A stretch of 64,000 bases of DNA from Oncomelania hupensis (Eukaryota > Mollusca > Gastropoda > Littorinimorpha > Pomatiopsidae): positions 79,541,463-79,605,462 of the forward strand of contig CM072513.1 of the NCBI GenBank assembly GCA_036898135.1. Direction: 5' to 3'. Of this stretch, positions 28,787-40,593 are shown piece by piece. Positions within the stretch are counted from its first letter, which is position 1, and each line of letters starts with the position of its first letter. The notes below the pieces were generated by a model, which saw nothing but the letters and a program-made list of their open reading frames with translations, was not told the DNA's origin and did no database searches. A program made the position numbers and the translations under genes.

Positions 28787-29866
28787 TTTTACTTTCAAAA
28801 TACTTAGCAGTTCCTGTTGTGTTTACAATTTCTTCCACTTTCAGGCAATTGATATTTCCTACATGTAGTTATTGTACCAACACCACAACATAAACTATAC
28901 ACTATGTAGGCTACAATGGAACATTATAGTCTCAAATAAATTTGACTTCACTCAGTGGCTGACAGCTTGGACACCCAAAGATAACCTATAACGGGCATAA
29001 AATCAGCAACACAACAACAAAATATAATAGATACTTTTAATTATACAACAATACAAGACAAATGAATTTTCGTGCTTTGCTCTTCTTCAGATTAAAAACA
29101 AACATAAAATGACAAAATGCTGCAGAATGCACAAAAAAAGTCACTTCCAGGAAAATTTTTGAAACGGGCATATAACATCAGGCCCAGCAAATGGGTCATC
29201 AAAAATTTATTTGGACGGGTAATAACTGCTAGTCTTTCTTAATAAAGCCGTATACCGTATATTGAGGGGTCACTCATGCAGGTAGCCAAGCGTGCCTAGC
29301 AGTGGGCAAAATCGTAAAGATTAGCATTAGTCACGTAGAGTATGATCGATATGAAAGTGATGGCGTCACGTGAAAACCACCAACAGTTAAGCGAATGTTG
29401 CATCTGGGAGGTACTGGCCTATATATAATAAATGGCAGGTCTACGTGTAACAGACATTTGGAGAACAGGTTCACCCGTCCTTAATGTGTTCGGGGATGTA
29501 AATTTTACACAAAAAAAAACCAACAAAAAAACAACAACAAAAAAACAACAGACATTTAATATGAGTTTGCATTGTATACTCGTAAGCAGAAAGGTCTAAA
29601 TACAAGGCTTATCGAGGTCGCTGAGGCTAAAGTCTGCCCCAAATGAAGTCAATGAGAGCCACGTACTTTCTCAGATCACTCGTTCATGCTGAAGAACTTG
29701 ACCTGGGTCGGATGATGTCATCGCGCGTGCTTCTCGCGACAACTGCCATCGAGGTGCGCATGTCTAAAAGTGAGTTGGACAGCCAGGTGGGTTTGTTCTT
29801 CTTCGGGTTAGAAGCGTTGGCCATGTGCAGACAGGTAGACAGAAGGTCCGACAGATCATCCAGAGC

Positions 29867-31490
29867 CTACTGTGCTTGGAAGCCTCGGTAGTACTGCAGC
29901 CTCGTTCCTGCTCTCTCTATAGCACGCGCAGCGCGTGCAGCACGTTCCGCAATGAGAGCGTCGGCTTGGTGCATGCGCCGCTCGTGCCTGGCTTGCATGC
30001 GCACGATGGCCATGACGGCATGGCGACTGCGACGTTTGAAGTCAGCGCCCTTGTACATGCTCCCGTAAGGAGTTTGTCCGGTCAGAGAGGCGCTGTTTAT
30101 TGCTCCAGGCAATGCTGGGTTGGACGTTGAGCTCTCGTGACTCTTGTTTCGTGATTGTCCGTTGCTGTCAGACCGATCACGATGTCTGCTGTCATCACCC
30201 GCTTGACTCATGGTCCACTCATTGATTAAAGCCTTCTCCTTACCTGAGCGTGAAGACAATTCCGTTGTTTGCTGAGATTCAACTTGTATCATGCTCGGCG
30301 ACGCCATTGAAAGCTTGTCTGAGTTTTCTTCAGCAATGACTGGAGGTGAAAACTCCTGGGATTCCGCGGTGAAGCGTTCGTAGCGAGCCTCACGGAATAT
30401 TGCTTTACCTACAACCCCCGTCCCGATTTGGCTAGTTTCTGCGTCAGCTTCAGGTGACATTGTGGTGATGTCAGCAACACTCGTCATTGAGGCTGTGACG
30501 TCAGCAGCTTGCATCGTTCTGGTAGTGACCCCAGCAGCACGCAACCTTGTAATTGTGACGTAATCAGTCTGCGTCATTGAGGTGGACACTTCATTATCCT
30601 GTAGCTGTCCAGAGCTACATAACTGTTCATCTTGGTGACTCAACGGTGACCGTAAAGTGGTGTCTTGTTTGGTTTCTACCCAGCGAGGTTTGTCTGCTAG
30701 TGCTACAGTATCTGCTAAACGGTGTCCCTTTATGAAAGGCAGTGGGAAGTAAGAATGACTTGCATTATCAAAGTCAAGCCAATGGAACTCTTTCGAAAGA
30801 CCTAAGATTGAACTGCCCGTTAGTGCGTTCACTTTAGATATCTCGCTGGTTTTGCCTTTCAGGCTCGGCCTATTGAACTTGGAGTCACTCAGATCCTTCA
30901 AACCAAGTTTCGTCTGTTCACTTCGCTTCACACAAGCATGCACGATGCCATCGCTCAGACCAACTTCGTCTAAGCCGTGTACGTGTTCTTGCAGAGAAAG
31001 AGTATTCAACTTCAAATCATTCTCCGACAGTCCAAGTTTGTTCCTATCACTCTTCTTCAGACCAAGTTTCTGCAAACCACCGTCCTTCAGTCTGACGGAC
31101 TTGTCGCGACCTTTCCTCTTTATTGGCGATCTATTGTTTACTTCAACGTCTTTCGCCTTCATTTCGTACTGTTGTTGCCCAGCCACCAGTTGGTACCGTG
31201 TTGCTGGACGTTGTTGATAGGGTTTCGCTTCCATTGACGTTTTAGACGATGAGTTGTGTGGTCGACTCAAAGACCAATGGTTAGGCGACAGCGACGATAA
31301 CTTTATTGACGACAGTGTCGATGTTTGTATTGATGGTTTCAATGCCTCCACTGATGACGACTGATGCAGTAAAGGGTGATGACAACGACCGCGTTTCTGT
31401 TTCTCCTGGGTGAGGATCCGTGCGAAAGTGGGCGTTCTTTGCAAGATTGTCTGTAGATCTCGTCTCACGCTGTTCTGTTCCCACTCAGAT
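29867..31490 (-). CDS. Uncharacterised gene, long terminal exon
   Basis: Open for 541 codons to TAG. The methionine run read upstream of 31490 comes from an intronic (ATG)n array, not protein. Degenerate repeats: QKLGLKKSDRNKLGLSEN, then TKLGLKDLSDSKFN; and VTTRTMQAADVTASMTS followed by VADITTMSPEAD. Composition argues for a disordered protein with a short helical C-terminus (HERRMHQADALIAER). Confidence 0.65.
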
Positions 31491-31502
31491 CTGTCAACAG
31501 AT

Positions 31503-31588
<86 letters not shown>

Positions 31589-32206
31589 TGTTGTCGTCTT
31601 CATTTTAATCTTCATCGTTACCAGATCCTTAAGGTCATTATTTTGTATTGTTAATCTCTGCGTGTTTAGTTTGTGTGCGATACGAGCTTTGACAGGCAGC
31701 CAGTGGAAAGTAAAAGCGAAGCGTTAAAACAGCGTAACCTATAGAGACAAACTGATATGTGTCATCGTTAATATCAATATTGTTAATTTCATTTAAGGTC
31801 TGTTTACGTTGTGATTTTTTTTTTCAATTTCGGTTATAGAGCGCGTTAATAAATTTGCTTTCTATACAAGCTTTGCACGGTAGGCAGTGGAAGGTATAAA
31901 AAGAATGTTAGCCTCATAATATGTAATTGCTCATATTGAGATGAATAAAGTTGTACTGCATTTTATTGTATTATATTGTATTGTTTATACACAGAGATCT
32001 GTCCTGACTGCCGTCCTGACTGACCGCTTTTTGCAGGCTTGTTTAGCCAGTTCCAGCTGTCGGTCGTGCCGACGTAACAGGCGTTGTTCACGTGCATTCT
32101 CCTCGCGTGCTTTCAGGTGCTCACGCGCATCTAGTGACCCACTTGACGTCACGCCTGGCCCCGCCCAATAGCTGTCGTGGAACAGGTGACTCACTTCGGG
32201 GTTCAT
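29867..32206 (-). CDS. Uncharacterised basic low-complexity protein gene
   Basis: I do not recognise this protein. Two exons are supported. The upstream one (32206-~31993) starts at an ATG in good context (AACCATGAAC) after an acceptor TTTCCCACAG. The long last exon (31490-29867) starts after ATCTGTTGACAG. The product would be roughly 610 residues, S/T/K-rich, with a basic helical segment in the first exon (LKAREENAREQRLLRRH) and an alanine/arginine helix near the end (IAERAARAARAIERAG). Middle part has degenerate KLGLK/KLGLS repeats. The obvious donor and acceptor phases do not agree, so an extra exon or other junction is likely. AATAAA lies at 29211-29206, 650 bp past the stop. Confidence 0.6.
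31503..31588 (+). repeat. (ATC)n microsatellite beside a splice acceptor
   Basis: About 28 ATC/CAT triplets end 13 bp from the acceptor of the long exon at 31490. Confidence 0.95.
31993..32206 (-). CDS. Uncharacterised gene, first coding exon
   Basis: Begins MNPEVSHLFHDSYWAGPG and continues into an arginine/lysine/glutamate-rich helix to RTAVRTDL. Possible donors are GTGTAT or GTATAA right after TGATCTCT-type sequence near 31993. Acceptor TTTCCCACAG lies 11 bp before the ATG, so a noncoding exon is expected upstream. Confidence 0.55.
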
Positions 32207-32409
32207 GGTTACCGCTGCTGTGGGAAAGATATCATAATAAATAAATAAATAAATAAATAATCTGCGATTCGCATACAGCATAGACTTATTAACTTTCAAC
32301 GTACTAGCTATTGCAAAGTTCAACGCTGAATTCTTTTTCTTTCTTTTTATGTTGTTTTTTAAATTTATATTTTGTTTATCATCGGATACAGTTTACTAAT
32401 ATTATGATG

Positions 32410-32735
32410 ATACTCCTTCGAATGAAAGTATAAATCGAGGTCTAGTCGGTGCACGAACGCATTCCTACTCATGGACTTTAAAGATCCTGACGCTCATGTC
32501 CTAGACGAGTGAGTACCGGCTACATAAATACACCCAGCACGCACTAGGTCCCATCTCCCCATTCCCGGTCGCCCAGGATTGTGCTCAGTCGCCTGGGCGT
32601 CAGATTATGCGCCCAAAGTCTGCAAGTGGGCGCCTTGTGCGGCTTGAGTTAGATCCTGTATCGGCCAGCGCCTTGAGCGGCTCTTAAGTTGGAGCGCTTT
32701 ATAAAAGTGATTAAGTAAATAAATTAAAATAAATA
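32410..32735 (+). repeat. SINE-A copy
   Basis: AAGTATAAATCGAGGTC start, GACGCTCATGTCCTAGACG, CCCAGGATTGTGCTCAG, and the tail GGAGCGCTTTATAAAAGTG then (TAAA)n. Confidence 0.78.
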
Positions 32736-32999
32736 AACAAATGATGAAATATATAAATAAGGAAGACCGCAAACCATTCAAATGTATTCCCAGACACGCC
32801 CACACACATTTGCTTGTTTTTATAATTACAGCAGGCTCGTAGTGGTAGAATTTTATTATGTGCATCATTATATGTTAATAATTTACCTCTGTATACAAAC
32901 ATAAACCGCCCTTCCTTACATAGCGTCTCCTCTTTGTAATGTAATACTATTACATATCATATATTATGTTCATACCCCCCTTCCTATCTTATCCCATCC

Positions 33000-33375
33000 T
33001 ATCCCGTAACTCGGAGGTCGTAGGGGCACCACAGATGATCGTTTAATCAGCGTACTCCATCTTTCTCTGTCCTCAGCAACCCTGATTGTTTCGCTCAGTG
33101 TCAAACCAGTCCATTCTCGAATGTTGTCCTCTCACCTCTTTTTCGGTCTCCCTCTTCTTCTACCTCCTTGCACCGTGCATTGCAGGATGGTCTTTGCAAG
33201 ACCTGATGATCTGGTGTCGTGGCCATACCATCGGAGTTTCCGTTTCTTCACCACTGTGAGCAGGTCATCGTGTGGTCCAATGGCTTGTGTGATGGTCTGT
33301 CGGACTTCGTCGTTGCTGATGTGCTGGGTATAGGAAATGCCCAGAAGTCTTCTGTAGCGCCTCATCTCCATGCTT
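33000..33375 (-). mobile_element. LINE 3' fragment (end of ORF2)
   Basis: Minus strand encodes the common LINE C-terminal stretch MRRYRRLLGISYTQHISN, RKLRWYGHDTRSSGLAKT and GGRRRGRPKKR, then an (A)GGATA-type tail. A second copy is at 55915-56160 on the other strand. Confidence 0.8.
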
Positions 33376-33379
33376 TGTA

Positions 33380-34045
33380 TTCTTCATACCCTCAAACTAT
33401 TATAATGACTGGAAAGTTATCTTAATTACATGTGCACGATATGAACGGTTCTGTCAACCAAATGACATTAACTGTAAATTGTTATGTACATGGGTCTATG
33501 TGCGTTAGTACAGTAGTAAAAAAGAACTGGAAGAGACTGTGTGTGATAATAATAATTTTATGTCTTGTTCTATTTGTTTTACAAGGTTTTTTTTCTTCTG
33601 TTCTTGATTTCTTATTCGCTGAGATGCAGTGTGCTGTATGAATTCTCCGTTGTTGGTAATAAAGATTTATTGTAGACTTGACTTGACTTGACTAATACAA
33701 AATATGTTCTGATGTGCCCTGTTCTGATGTGCCCTGTTCTAAAACTGGCTAATTACGGGCACCCGTATCTGAATGTCAGAAGATGCCGAAGCATGCATAC
33801 TATTCTAGTGCTGTATTCTTTAGGCTTCAACATCTCTACATTCAGATTCCTTTATGGCCAACAGTGTCACCGCTCGAACGACAAACGGACCAACGAATTG
33901 CCACAGCAATATGAGCCGCTAAACAATAATGTCCCTATGAAGTTTGGACTAAATGTGCTCCATGGTTCTTGTAATATATGGCGTGCAACAGATCGGCAGA
34001 CCGACTGACATAATAGTGTTCGTTGTGTGACCCGTCCAAACCAAA
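33380..34045. other. Intergenic, nothing recognised
   Basis: No repeat family or coding frame supported; a short (CTTGA)n run occurs near 33675. Confidence 0.45.
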
Positions 34046-34170
34046 ATATTCCAACGTAAGATTGGGAAGTGGACGCCTCGGGCGGTTTGAGTTAGACCCT
34101 GTATCGGCTAGCACCTTGAGCAGCTCTTGAGCTATATAACAACGATTAAATTATAAATACATCAATAAAC
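34046..34170 (+). repeat. SINE-A 3' fragment
   Basis: TTTGAGTTAGACCCTGTATC, then CTTGAGCAGCTCTTGAGC and TATATAACAACGATTAAA: the family's 3' end only. Confidence 0.7.
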
Positions 34171-34272
34171 AAAAAATAAATTCATTCATTCATTAAGGCA
34201 ACATTAATTCATTCAGTAAAATATTTCTTTTAAAATGAAGAAGTTAGGAAAGAATAGTTGATATATACTCAC

Positions 34273-34440
34273 AGGTTGACATCGATTTCTACTTCACAGT
34301 AAGTTAGTAACTTGGGAGCCAGCCAAGAAGTGAGGAGAGGAACTCTCATGCTGTGCAATGCAGCACCGCTCTCTCTGTCTGTGTCTCTCTCGTATCGGTC
34401 TCTGACAGTAGTTTATGACTGCAATACCTATAATGACCCA
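34273..34440 (-). other. Candidate 5' noncoding exon
   Basis: A strong donor, AACCT then GTGAGTATAT, follows minus-strand sequence without a long frame. It could be the first exon of the gene at 29867-32206, which needs an upstream exon. Its 5' limit is a guess. Confidence 0.3.
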
Positions 34441-34756
34441 CTTCACCACGATAGAATAGTACCGGTCTAAGTATCGTTACAGAAAAAAGGGTTTTCATCA
34501 CACGCACCCTCCAGTGCAAGACTTGACCCTATGGTCCTAAATAGGTCCTACTGTGGTGTGATAATAAAACAAAGCAATTCCATTTTTGGTTACTGCCTAT
34601 GAATAAAGTAAGGAATTGGAAGAGGAAGAAGAAGAAGAAGAGAAGAGGAGAGGAGAGGAGAGGATTCTTTATTTAACGAAGGTAGTAGAATAAGCAGTGG
34701 TCTGCTTTTTTACATCTGGCCCTCGCCTTCAATTAAGACTATTCTACTGAAACTAC

Positions 34757-34759
<3 letters not shown>

Positions 34760-34810
<51 letters not shown>

Positions 34811-34817
34811 GGAGAGA

Positions 34818-34852
<35 letters not shown>
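34760..34852 (+). repeat. (GA)n microsatellite
   Basis: Long, slightly interrupted GA run; shorter GA runs follow at 35080-35104 and 35126-35149. Confidence 0.92.
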
Positions 34853-34855
<3 letters not shown>

Positions 34856-35192
34856 ATACAAATACCACGGAATTTAATACCTTTCGAATTCGAAACTTTT
34901 ATAATCTCACTGAGAAATTACATTGTGGTGCCAACACAGTATTAAAACAAAATGGCATAAAAAGAAAACATTTATGTTTTACACAAATACATTTAGAGTA
35001 CTAAATCGCAGCATGCAATTTATTAAACAATCTTACACACAAAAAATATCACAAAATACAACCACAGCAACAACCCAAAACGAGAGAGAGAGAGAGAGAG
35101 AGAGAACATTCAAAAGCCTCGTCTTGGAGAGAGAGAGAGAGAGAGAGAAGGGGCGGGAAGGGGGGGTGAGAGGAGAGGGAGATCCTACTCAC

Positions 35193-35290
35193 CAATGTTT
35201 GTGAGAACTCCCAGAAGTGAATCTGAACTGTCTCGATCAGTAATGTCTGCACCCCTTCTGGAACTTTCCGTTCGTTCTTTATGGCTGGGA
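35193..35290 (-). other. Second candidate 5' exon
   Basis: Minus strand CTCACAAACATTG precedes GTGAGTAGGA, a strong donor. It may be an alternative first exon of the same gene or an unrelated transcript. Confidence 0.25.
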
Positions 35291-35355
35291 GGGGGGTAGG
35301 GGGGGGGGGTGAGGGGAGTGTTGTCGCTTGGTACACTAACACATCATGACAATCT

Positions 35356-35358
<3 letters not shown>

Positions 35359-35411
<53 letters not shown>

Positions 35412-35430
35412 CCTCCCTCCCTCTCTGTCT
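35359..35430 (+). repeat. (CT)n microsatellite
   Basis: About 24 CT units followed by CCCT repeats. Confidence 0.93.
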
Positions 35431-35469
35431 CTCTCTCTTCCTCCTCACTCTACTTTCCATTTATCCCAT

Positions 35470-36073
35470 TACATTACATTACATTACATTACATTACATT
35501 ACATTACATTACATGATTATTGCTTTAGGTCCAGCGGACTCTTCCGAGCCAAATCAGGACCGGACAACCCCTGATCCTCATAAAAGATCTGCTGAAACAA
35601 CCCCAATGGTAAAACTGAAAGCTCTCCACCAGCCAGTCACTCTACAACAAAGACATCCCACGCAGGGGACGCCGAGGCCACACCCCAACCCATCGAACCC
35701 CCGCTTACAAAAAGAAAACAGAACACAAACATCATTACAAATTATCAACAAAACACATACATATAAAATGCCTACATTGCTAAATAATAACATCATAGGA
35801 AGCCATAGTGACCACCTGGCAGAAAGCGTCCAATATTCCCAAGCTGATCCAACAGACCTCATACACAAATGAGTCTTGTCCCAGAAGAGTTTTCAAGAAA
35901 AAAGGTAGGTGACTAGTCTAGCGAAGAAGAAGATAGTATAGCAGATTGATAGAACAGAGCAGGAATGAGAAAGAGCAACAGAGAAAGACTGAGACAGTGG
36001 GAATTTAAAGCACTAAATTTCCAGAAAGTGGGGATACTATTTATACTGAAACCCCCGGCACCCCAACGGGGGT
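35470..36073 (-). mobile_element. Retroposed family R600, copy A
   Basis: Flanked by a 12-bp direct repeat CATTTATCCCAT (35458-35469, 36074-36085). Read on the minus strand it starts with a CCCCCGTTGGGG stem and GTATAAATAG and ends GGACCTAAAGCAATAA with a (TAATG)n tail. Long direct repeat plus variable short-repeat tail indicate target-primed retroposition. A frame of up to about 100 codons (start MCMRSVGSAWEYWTLSA) is partly shared by copies D and G; I do not know its function, or whether it is expressed. Confidence 0.8.
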
Positions 36074-36089
36074 CATTTATCCCATGGGA

Positions 36090-36198
36090 CATTCTTTCAA
36101 GAGAGAGTGTCTACAAATCGTTCAACTGACCATGTCCCATTTATCCCATGGGACATGGTCAGTTGAACGATTTGTAGACACTCTCTCTTGAAAGAATG
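36090..36198. repeat. Perfect 51-bp inverted repeat (hairpin)
   Basis: Arms 36090-36140 and 36148-36198 are perfect complements by eye around a 7-base loop TTATCCC. The loop sequence CATTTATCCCATGGGACA also occurs just before the left arm at 36074, as if the hairpin arose by a template switch. Confidence 0.88.
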
Positions 36199-36229
36199 CT
36201 TTGACTTTAAAGGTGAGTCCGAGGTCCTT

Positions 36230-37010
36230 TTATTTTCTTTTTCAAACTTGTATTACACACTAGATAGCACGATCACGAAAGAGTTTAGCTGTCAAATAAA
36301 CGTGTACGCAACTTTAAAATACCCCTTTATAACGTCACCTGTCGAGTGTAGTCAAACGATACAGCAGACCGAAAACCAAGTCGCATAGGAACACAGCTAG
36401 AGGAAAGCCGCTGCTGCTGTTTGAGTGCGTTGTGTCACGCATATATAATTTCAGGGTTTTCGCATCGGTATATGTATTCAAAGGGCGGTAATTAAGTCAC
36501 CCAGTGTCTATAGGCCTACATAGTATTGCAGACGGCGTTTTGAGATGGGTGTGTCGGATAACGCAGTGATTGGAACACTCGCTACTGTGTCGCAAGTTAA
36601 GCACCGTCCAGTGCGATAAGCACATGGATGGGTGACCGCAAAAACGTGAAGCGACAAATAACAACGCCCCCAGTTGACTCAACTGTGACTGAGTACCTAC
36701 TCTCTTGAGGGTGGGGAAGGTAAAGCAGCGAGGGAGAGAGATGGGCATCACCCTCATTACGCTGGCCCAAGATAAGTGTGATCTCCACCATCACGCTCCC
36801 CTATGGCCAGAAGGCTATGGGACTACCGATACCTTTTTTTTTTTTTTTGACTAGTCGGACTCGAAGTTCAGATTATTTTCGTAAATATTAGACACATGAA
36901 ATGTATGAATGTAGTAAGCAAATAGTCATGCATCTATTAGCGTGAAATAGAAATTAATTGTATATGGTTTTGTCGCAATTTTGATCTTGACCTCAGACCC
37001 ACTTTAACTC
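36230..37010 (+). repeat. Dispersed repeat R22, copy 2, interrupted by a 5S-type SINE
   Basis: Blocks match 22240-22745: TAGCACGATCACGAAAGAG, ACGTGTACGCAAC, GGCGGTAATTAAGTCACCCA and TTGATCTTGACCTCAGACC. The match is broken at about 36535-36850 by the SINE. Confidence 0.55.
36541..36848 (+). repeat. 5S rRNA-derived SINE
   Basis: The head contains the internal promoter of 5S rRNA: CAAGTTAAGCACCGTCC (A-box region) and CATGGATGGGTGACCGC (C box, 36622-36638), correctly spaced. A non-5S body follows and a T run closes it (TACCGATACC then T17). Known: SINE3-type elements have 5S heads. No target duplication was identified. Confidence 0.75.
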
Positions 37011-37945
37011 TCGCTCACTCTCTACCTCGCTACTCGTGTCTGAGTTTTCTTACGCGCTTGTGTGCGCATGTGCAACCACGGACCTGTACAGGTCGGTGGA
37101 GGACAAAAGCTTCCATATATTATTGACCTTCGTCCAGTGTGTAGAGTGGTCATCAATCGTCAAGACACCACTGTTGTCCTTATCGTGTTTATGGACAGTG
37201 CAATGAGTGGAATGATCGACGCCCAAACACCCTCTTAATATAGGCTTAGAATGTTCTGGAACTAGATGACCATTGTGGAATGTCATTTACAAACTTAATT
37301 GCTGAGCTGAGGCTTGAGTAGATCGAGGTTGATAAACATGTGTCAGTGTAAGCCATGAAAAATATAGTTTGTGCCTGTGGGTTAGATGTCCAGTTTTCAA
37401 TACAACAGAGCCACGGGGGCCTGTATCGGGATAGAGAGCGTCTTCTCTACATATTTATTATACGATATAATAGAACCACACGTGCTTGCATCTGTACATG
37501 CGAGCGCCTTTGCCCATGATGCGTCTCCCCTCGCTTGGGTATCAATAATATATTATATTAAACATAGGCGCTCGCGTGTCTAGATTCAAGAGCCTGTGAA
37601 TAGAACAGAGAGCAACGTACGCGAGTGACGATCTCGTTTCATGCGTGTCATGACAAAGAAATTACATTATAATTGATCTAAATATATGAACGCCTTATCT
37701 GTTCGTTTTCAACAATCCTTGTAGCGATTACAATGGGTGTTCACAATAGCCTGATCCTTTTCCTTATAATTATCATAATTAAGATAACACTTACGGGCCC
37801 TCCTTTGGAGGTTTTGTGTAGATCTAACGACGTCTTTGATTTTATTAGGTAACGGAGGAATGCACTCTTGTTGAAATGGGGAATCGCCTGAATAAAATAT
37901 ACAGGCGAGCGCATTCACACAAACACACACACGCACGCACAGCCG

Positions 37946-37988
<43 letters not shown>

Positions 37989-38500
37989 TTAACCTCGACA
38001 CCCCTTCTAACATGGTATCGCACTCACGCGCGCGCACACAGACACACACGCAACCCATCATCAGCCTCCCTCCCAGCATGCATAATTTGACAATTGAAGC
38101 ACAGACTCTTAAATATTTCGAAGATATCGAAAACTACACTACTGGAGACAAAGAGCAAAATAGCACGTATACGTCACATTCTTCAACAGATCAAAGGGCC
38201 GTAACTTAAAAAAAAAAATTAAAAAAAATCAAATTATTGATTCGTGTTCGTGGGGGTGAACCCACTGAACTAATGGGGTGAACCAACCTGTTCACATTGA
38301 AACTACAATTCTATCTTCCTCCGAAACTTGGGGGTGCTAAATTTATTAAATGGAATGACAGCTTCAAGTTCGAATACAATTAGGTGAAGTGTCATTTTGG
38401 TTCATATTTTATTTTATTTGACACATAAGGCTATCGTCCGTGCCACAGCTTTTTGGCTTAATATGCTCTCGAATAAAAATAAATTGTTTATTTATTTAAG
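37011..38500. other. Intergenic DNA with a (CA)n run
   Basis: A (CA)n tract lies at 37960-37986, with alternating CG/CA either side. No gene is supported. Confidence 0.5.
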
Positions 38501-38504
38501 TTAT

Positions 38505-38690
38505 TTATTTAATCGTCCTTATATAGCGCATTTAAAGCTCAAGAGCTCTCAAGGCGCTTGCAGATACAGGATTTAACTCATGCCGCCCGAGGCGCCCAAT
38601 TGCAATCTTTGGGCGCATAGTCTGACGCCCAAACGACCAAGCACAATCCTGGTTGACCGCGGATGGAGAGGAGGGACGTTGATCGTGAAT
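38505..38690 (-). repeat. SINE-A 3' half, antisense
   Basis: Starts at the tail (TTATTTAATCGTCCTTATATA), then AGCTCAAGAGCTCTCAAGG and CACAATCCTGGTTGACCG. Confidence 0.72.
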
Positions 38691-39700
38691 AAATGAATTT
38701 AAAATGTATAAAGCGCTTAAATATTTGCACGCCTAAGTGCATGATTGAATACCGTTTTATTCTTTATTTGTGTATGCGTGTGTGTGGCCGCGAGTGTTTG
38801 TGTGTTGTATTTTGTGTATTTTATTTATAGACGTAAACATTTCCCCCCACGAGTAGTTCTGACAAATCCCTAGCTCGTATGGACTTTATTTAATCGAATA
38901 TTCGTATGGACTTTATTTAATTGAATAGTCTTCTGGGAAAATGCAAAGAATTAAAAGATGATGACAAAACTGGTGGGAAAAAAAAAGGAAAATGCTTGAG
39001 TAAACACTATTATATAACCTTTGGAGATTTTTTTTTCTTCTTCATTGGCTAAAAAACCGGAAAAAGAAGATAAAATGAAATGAGCAGACTATATTTACCT
39101 CAGAAAAAAGTGTAAATTTTAATACATCTATATAAACTATGAAGGGGAGCTGGCAATGTATAGGTTGGAACAGAAATGAACTCCCTGTATGCTCTGATGT
39201 TGCAACAGCAGGTTCCGTGACTTCTTTTCATGATATGTTTCATGCAACTCGTCCAAGTAATAAAACCCAACAAATATTCCACCTCCCACCTGCTTACCCT
39301 ATCTTAATTCCTTCCTCTTCCTCTACGTACAGTCCCAACCCCCTGATTTGAGACAGCACAGCAACTGCAGCCCCTCATGTCTATCCCCCTCATAGACATA
39401 AATATGATCCCCCTATAGGCCCTACAGCTACATGTAAGGTTCCCATATTTATATTTTATATTTTGAATATCACGCAAAAGATAACAATGACAGAGTGGAG
39501 TAAAGTTTTTTGTTTTGTTTTGTGGCAAAGGGTCAAGGTTCAAAAAGGGGGAATAATGCATACGGAGGAACACTGAGAGTGGAAATAAAAGTCAACAACA
39601 TATGGCAAACAAGTCGGTTTGAAGTGTGTGAGAAAGAGTGCAATCTGACTTGGATTACAGCCCTTTCTTATGATTTACAGCACAGGAATCGCCCCTAACT
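38691..39700. other. Intergenic, nothing recognised
   Basis: AT-rich; no supported gene or known repeat. Confidence 0.45.
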
Positions 39701-39706
39701 ATGAGA

Positions 39707-40526
39707 GCCTACTAGCGCCAAAACCTTATAATTACAAATAATTATCATGAGATTATTACAAATATAATGGGATTATTACAATAATCAAGTAATAATTACA
39801 AACTATCAGTGAAAAATTATAAATATCTTCGCGTTATCATGTTTAATTTTCAGTTTGGGCTCTACCAATCCGCCTGGAAATGCGCCAACACCGCTTAAAA
39901 TTGTAATTATCACATAATAATTATAATTTTCACTTCATAATTACAATTTGTACGTGATCATGCTTAATTTTGACTAAGGCGTCTTACTAGCGCCAAAACG
40001 TGCATTTACAGGTATCAGTGATATAATAGTAACTAACACGTGTTCTGTGTAATTTACATTATGATGGTCTACTACCGCCAAAACCTGATAATTAAAAATA
40101 TCATGTGATAATTACAAATATCAACGACATATTTACAATTAATACGTAAAAATTTTAATTATCAAGTGAAAATGACAATTTTCGGTTTTGGCCCATTTCC
40201 AGACGAACTGCTAGAGCCAAAACTAAAACTAAAACATGATCACGCGAAGATATTTGTACTTTTTCAATTAGATCTATGTTTGCAATTATCCCTTGATAAT
40301 TGTAATTATCAGGTTTTTTGATAATTGTAATTTTCCTATTATGTTTGTAATTATCTCATGCTATTTGTAATTATCAGGTTTTTGGCGCTAGGAAGGCGTG
40401 GCAAATACTGATAATTATTATTAATTAACACTGTGGATTAGCGGTATCTCTGTAAATTACACAGAACGCGTGTTTATTTCAATTATCTCGTGACAATTGT
40501 AACTCTCAGTTTTGGCGCTAGTAGGC
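39707..40526. mobile_element. MITE with internal AATTA-type tandem palindromes, 820 bp
   Basis: Terminal inverted repeats are perfect for 17 bp, GCCTACTAGCGCCAAAA (39707-39723) and its complement (40510-40526). The inner part is a run of units such as ATAATTACAAATA and TGTAATTATCA, themselves inverted, with further GCGCCAAAAC blocks near 39990 and 40075 and TTTGGCGCTAGG near 40381. No target duplication or coding frame is evident. Confidence 0.72.
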
Positions 40527-40593
40527 CTTGCCTATCTGCACAGATAGTCTTTGTTACAAGGACAAACAGGACCCTCTCTCCCCCCCTCCCCTC

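Noticed and set aside
31491..31615. Apparent start of the 582-codon frame with a long methionine run
   Set aside because: The run is translation of an (ATG)n microsatellite; a good acceptor (ATCTGTTGACAG) places it in the intron.
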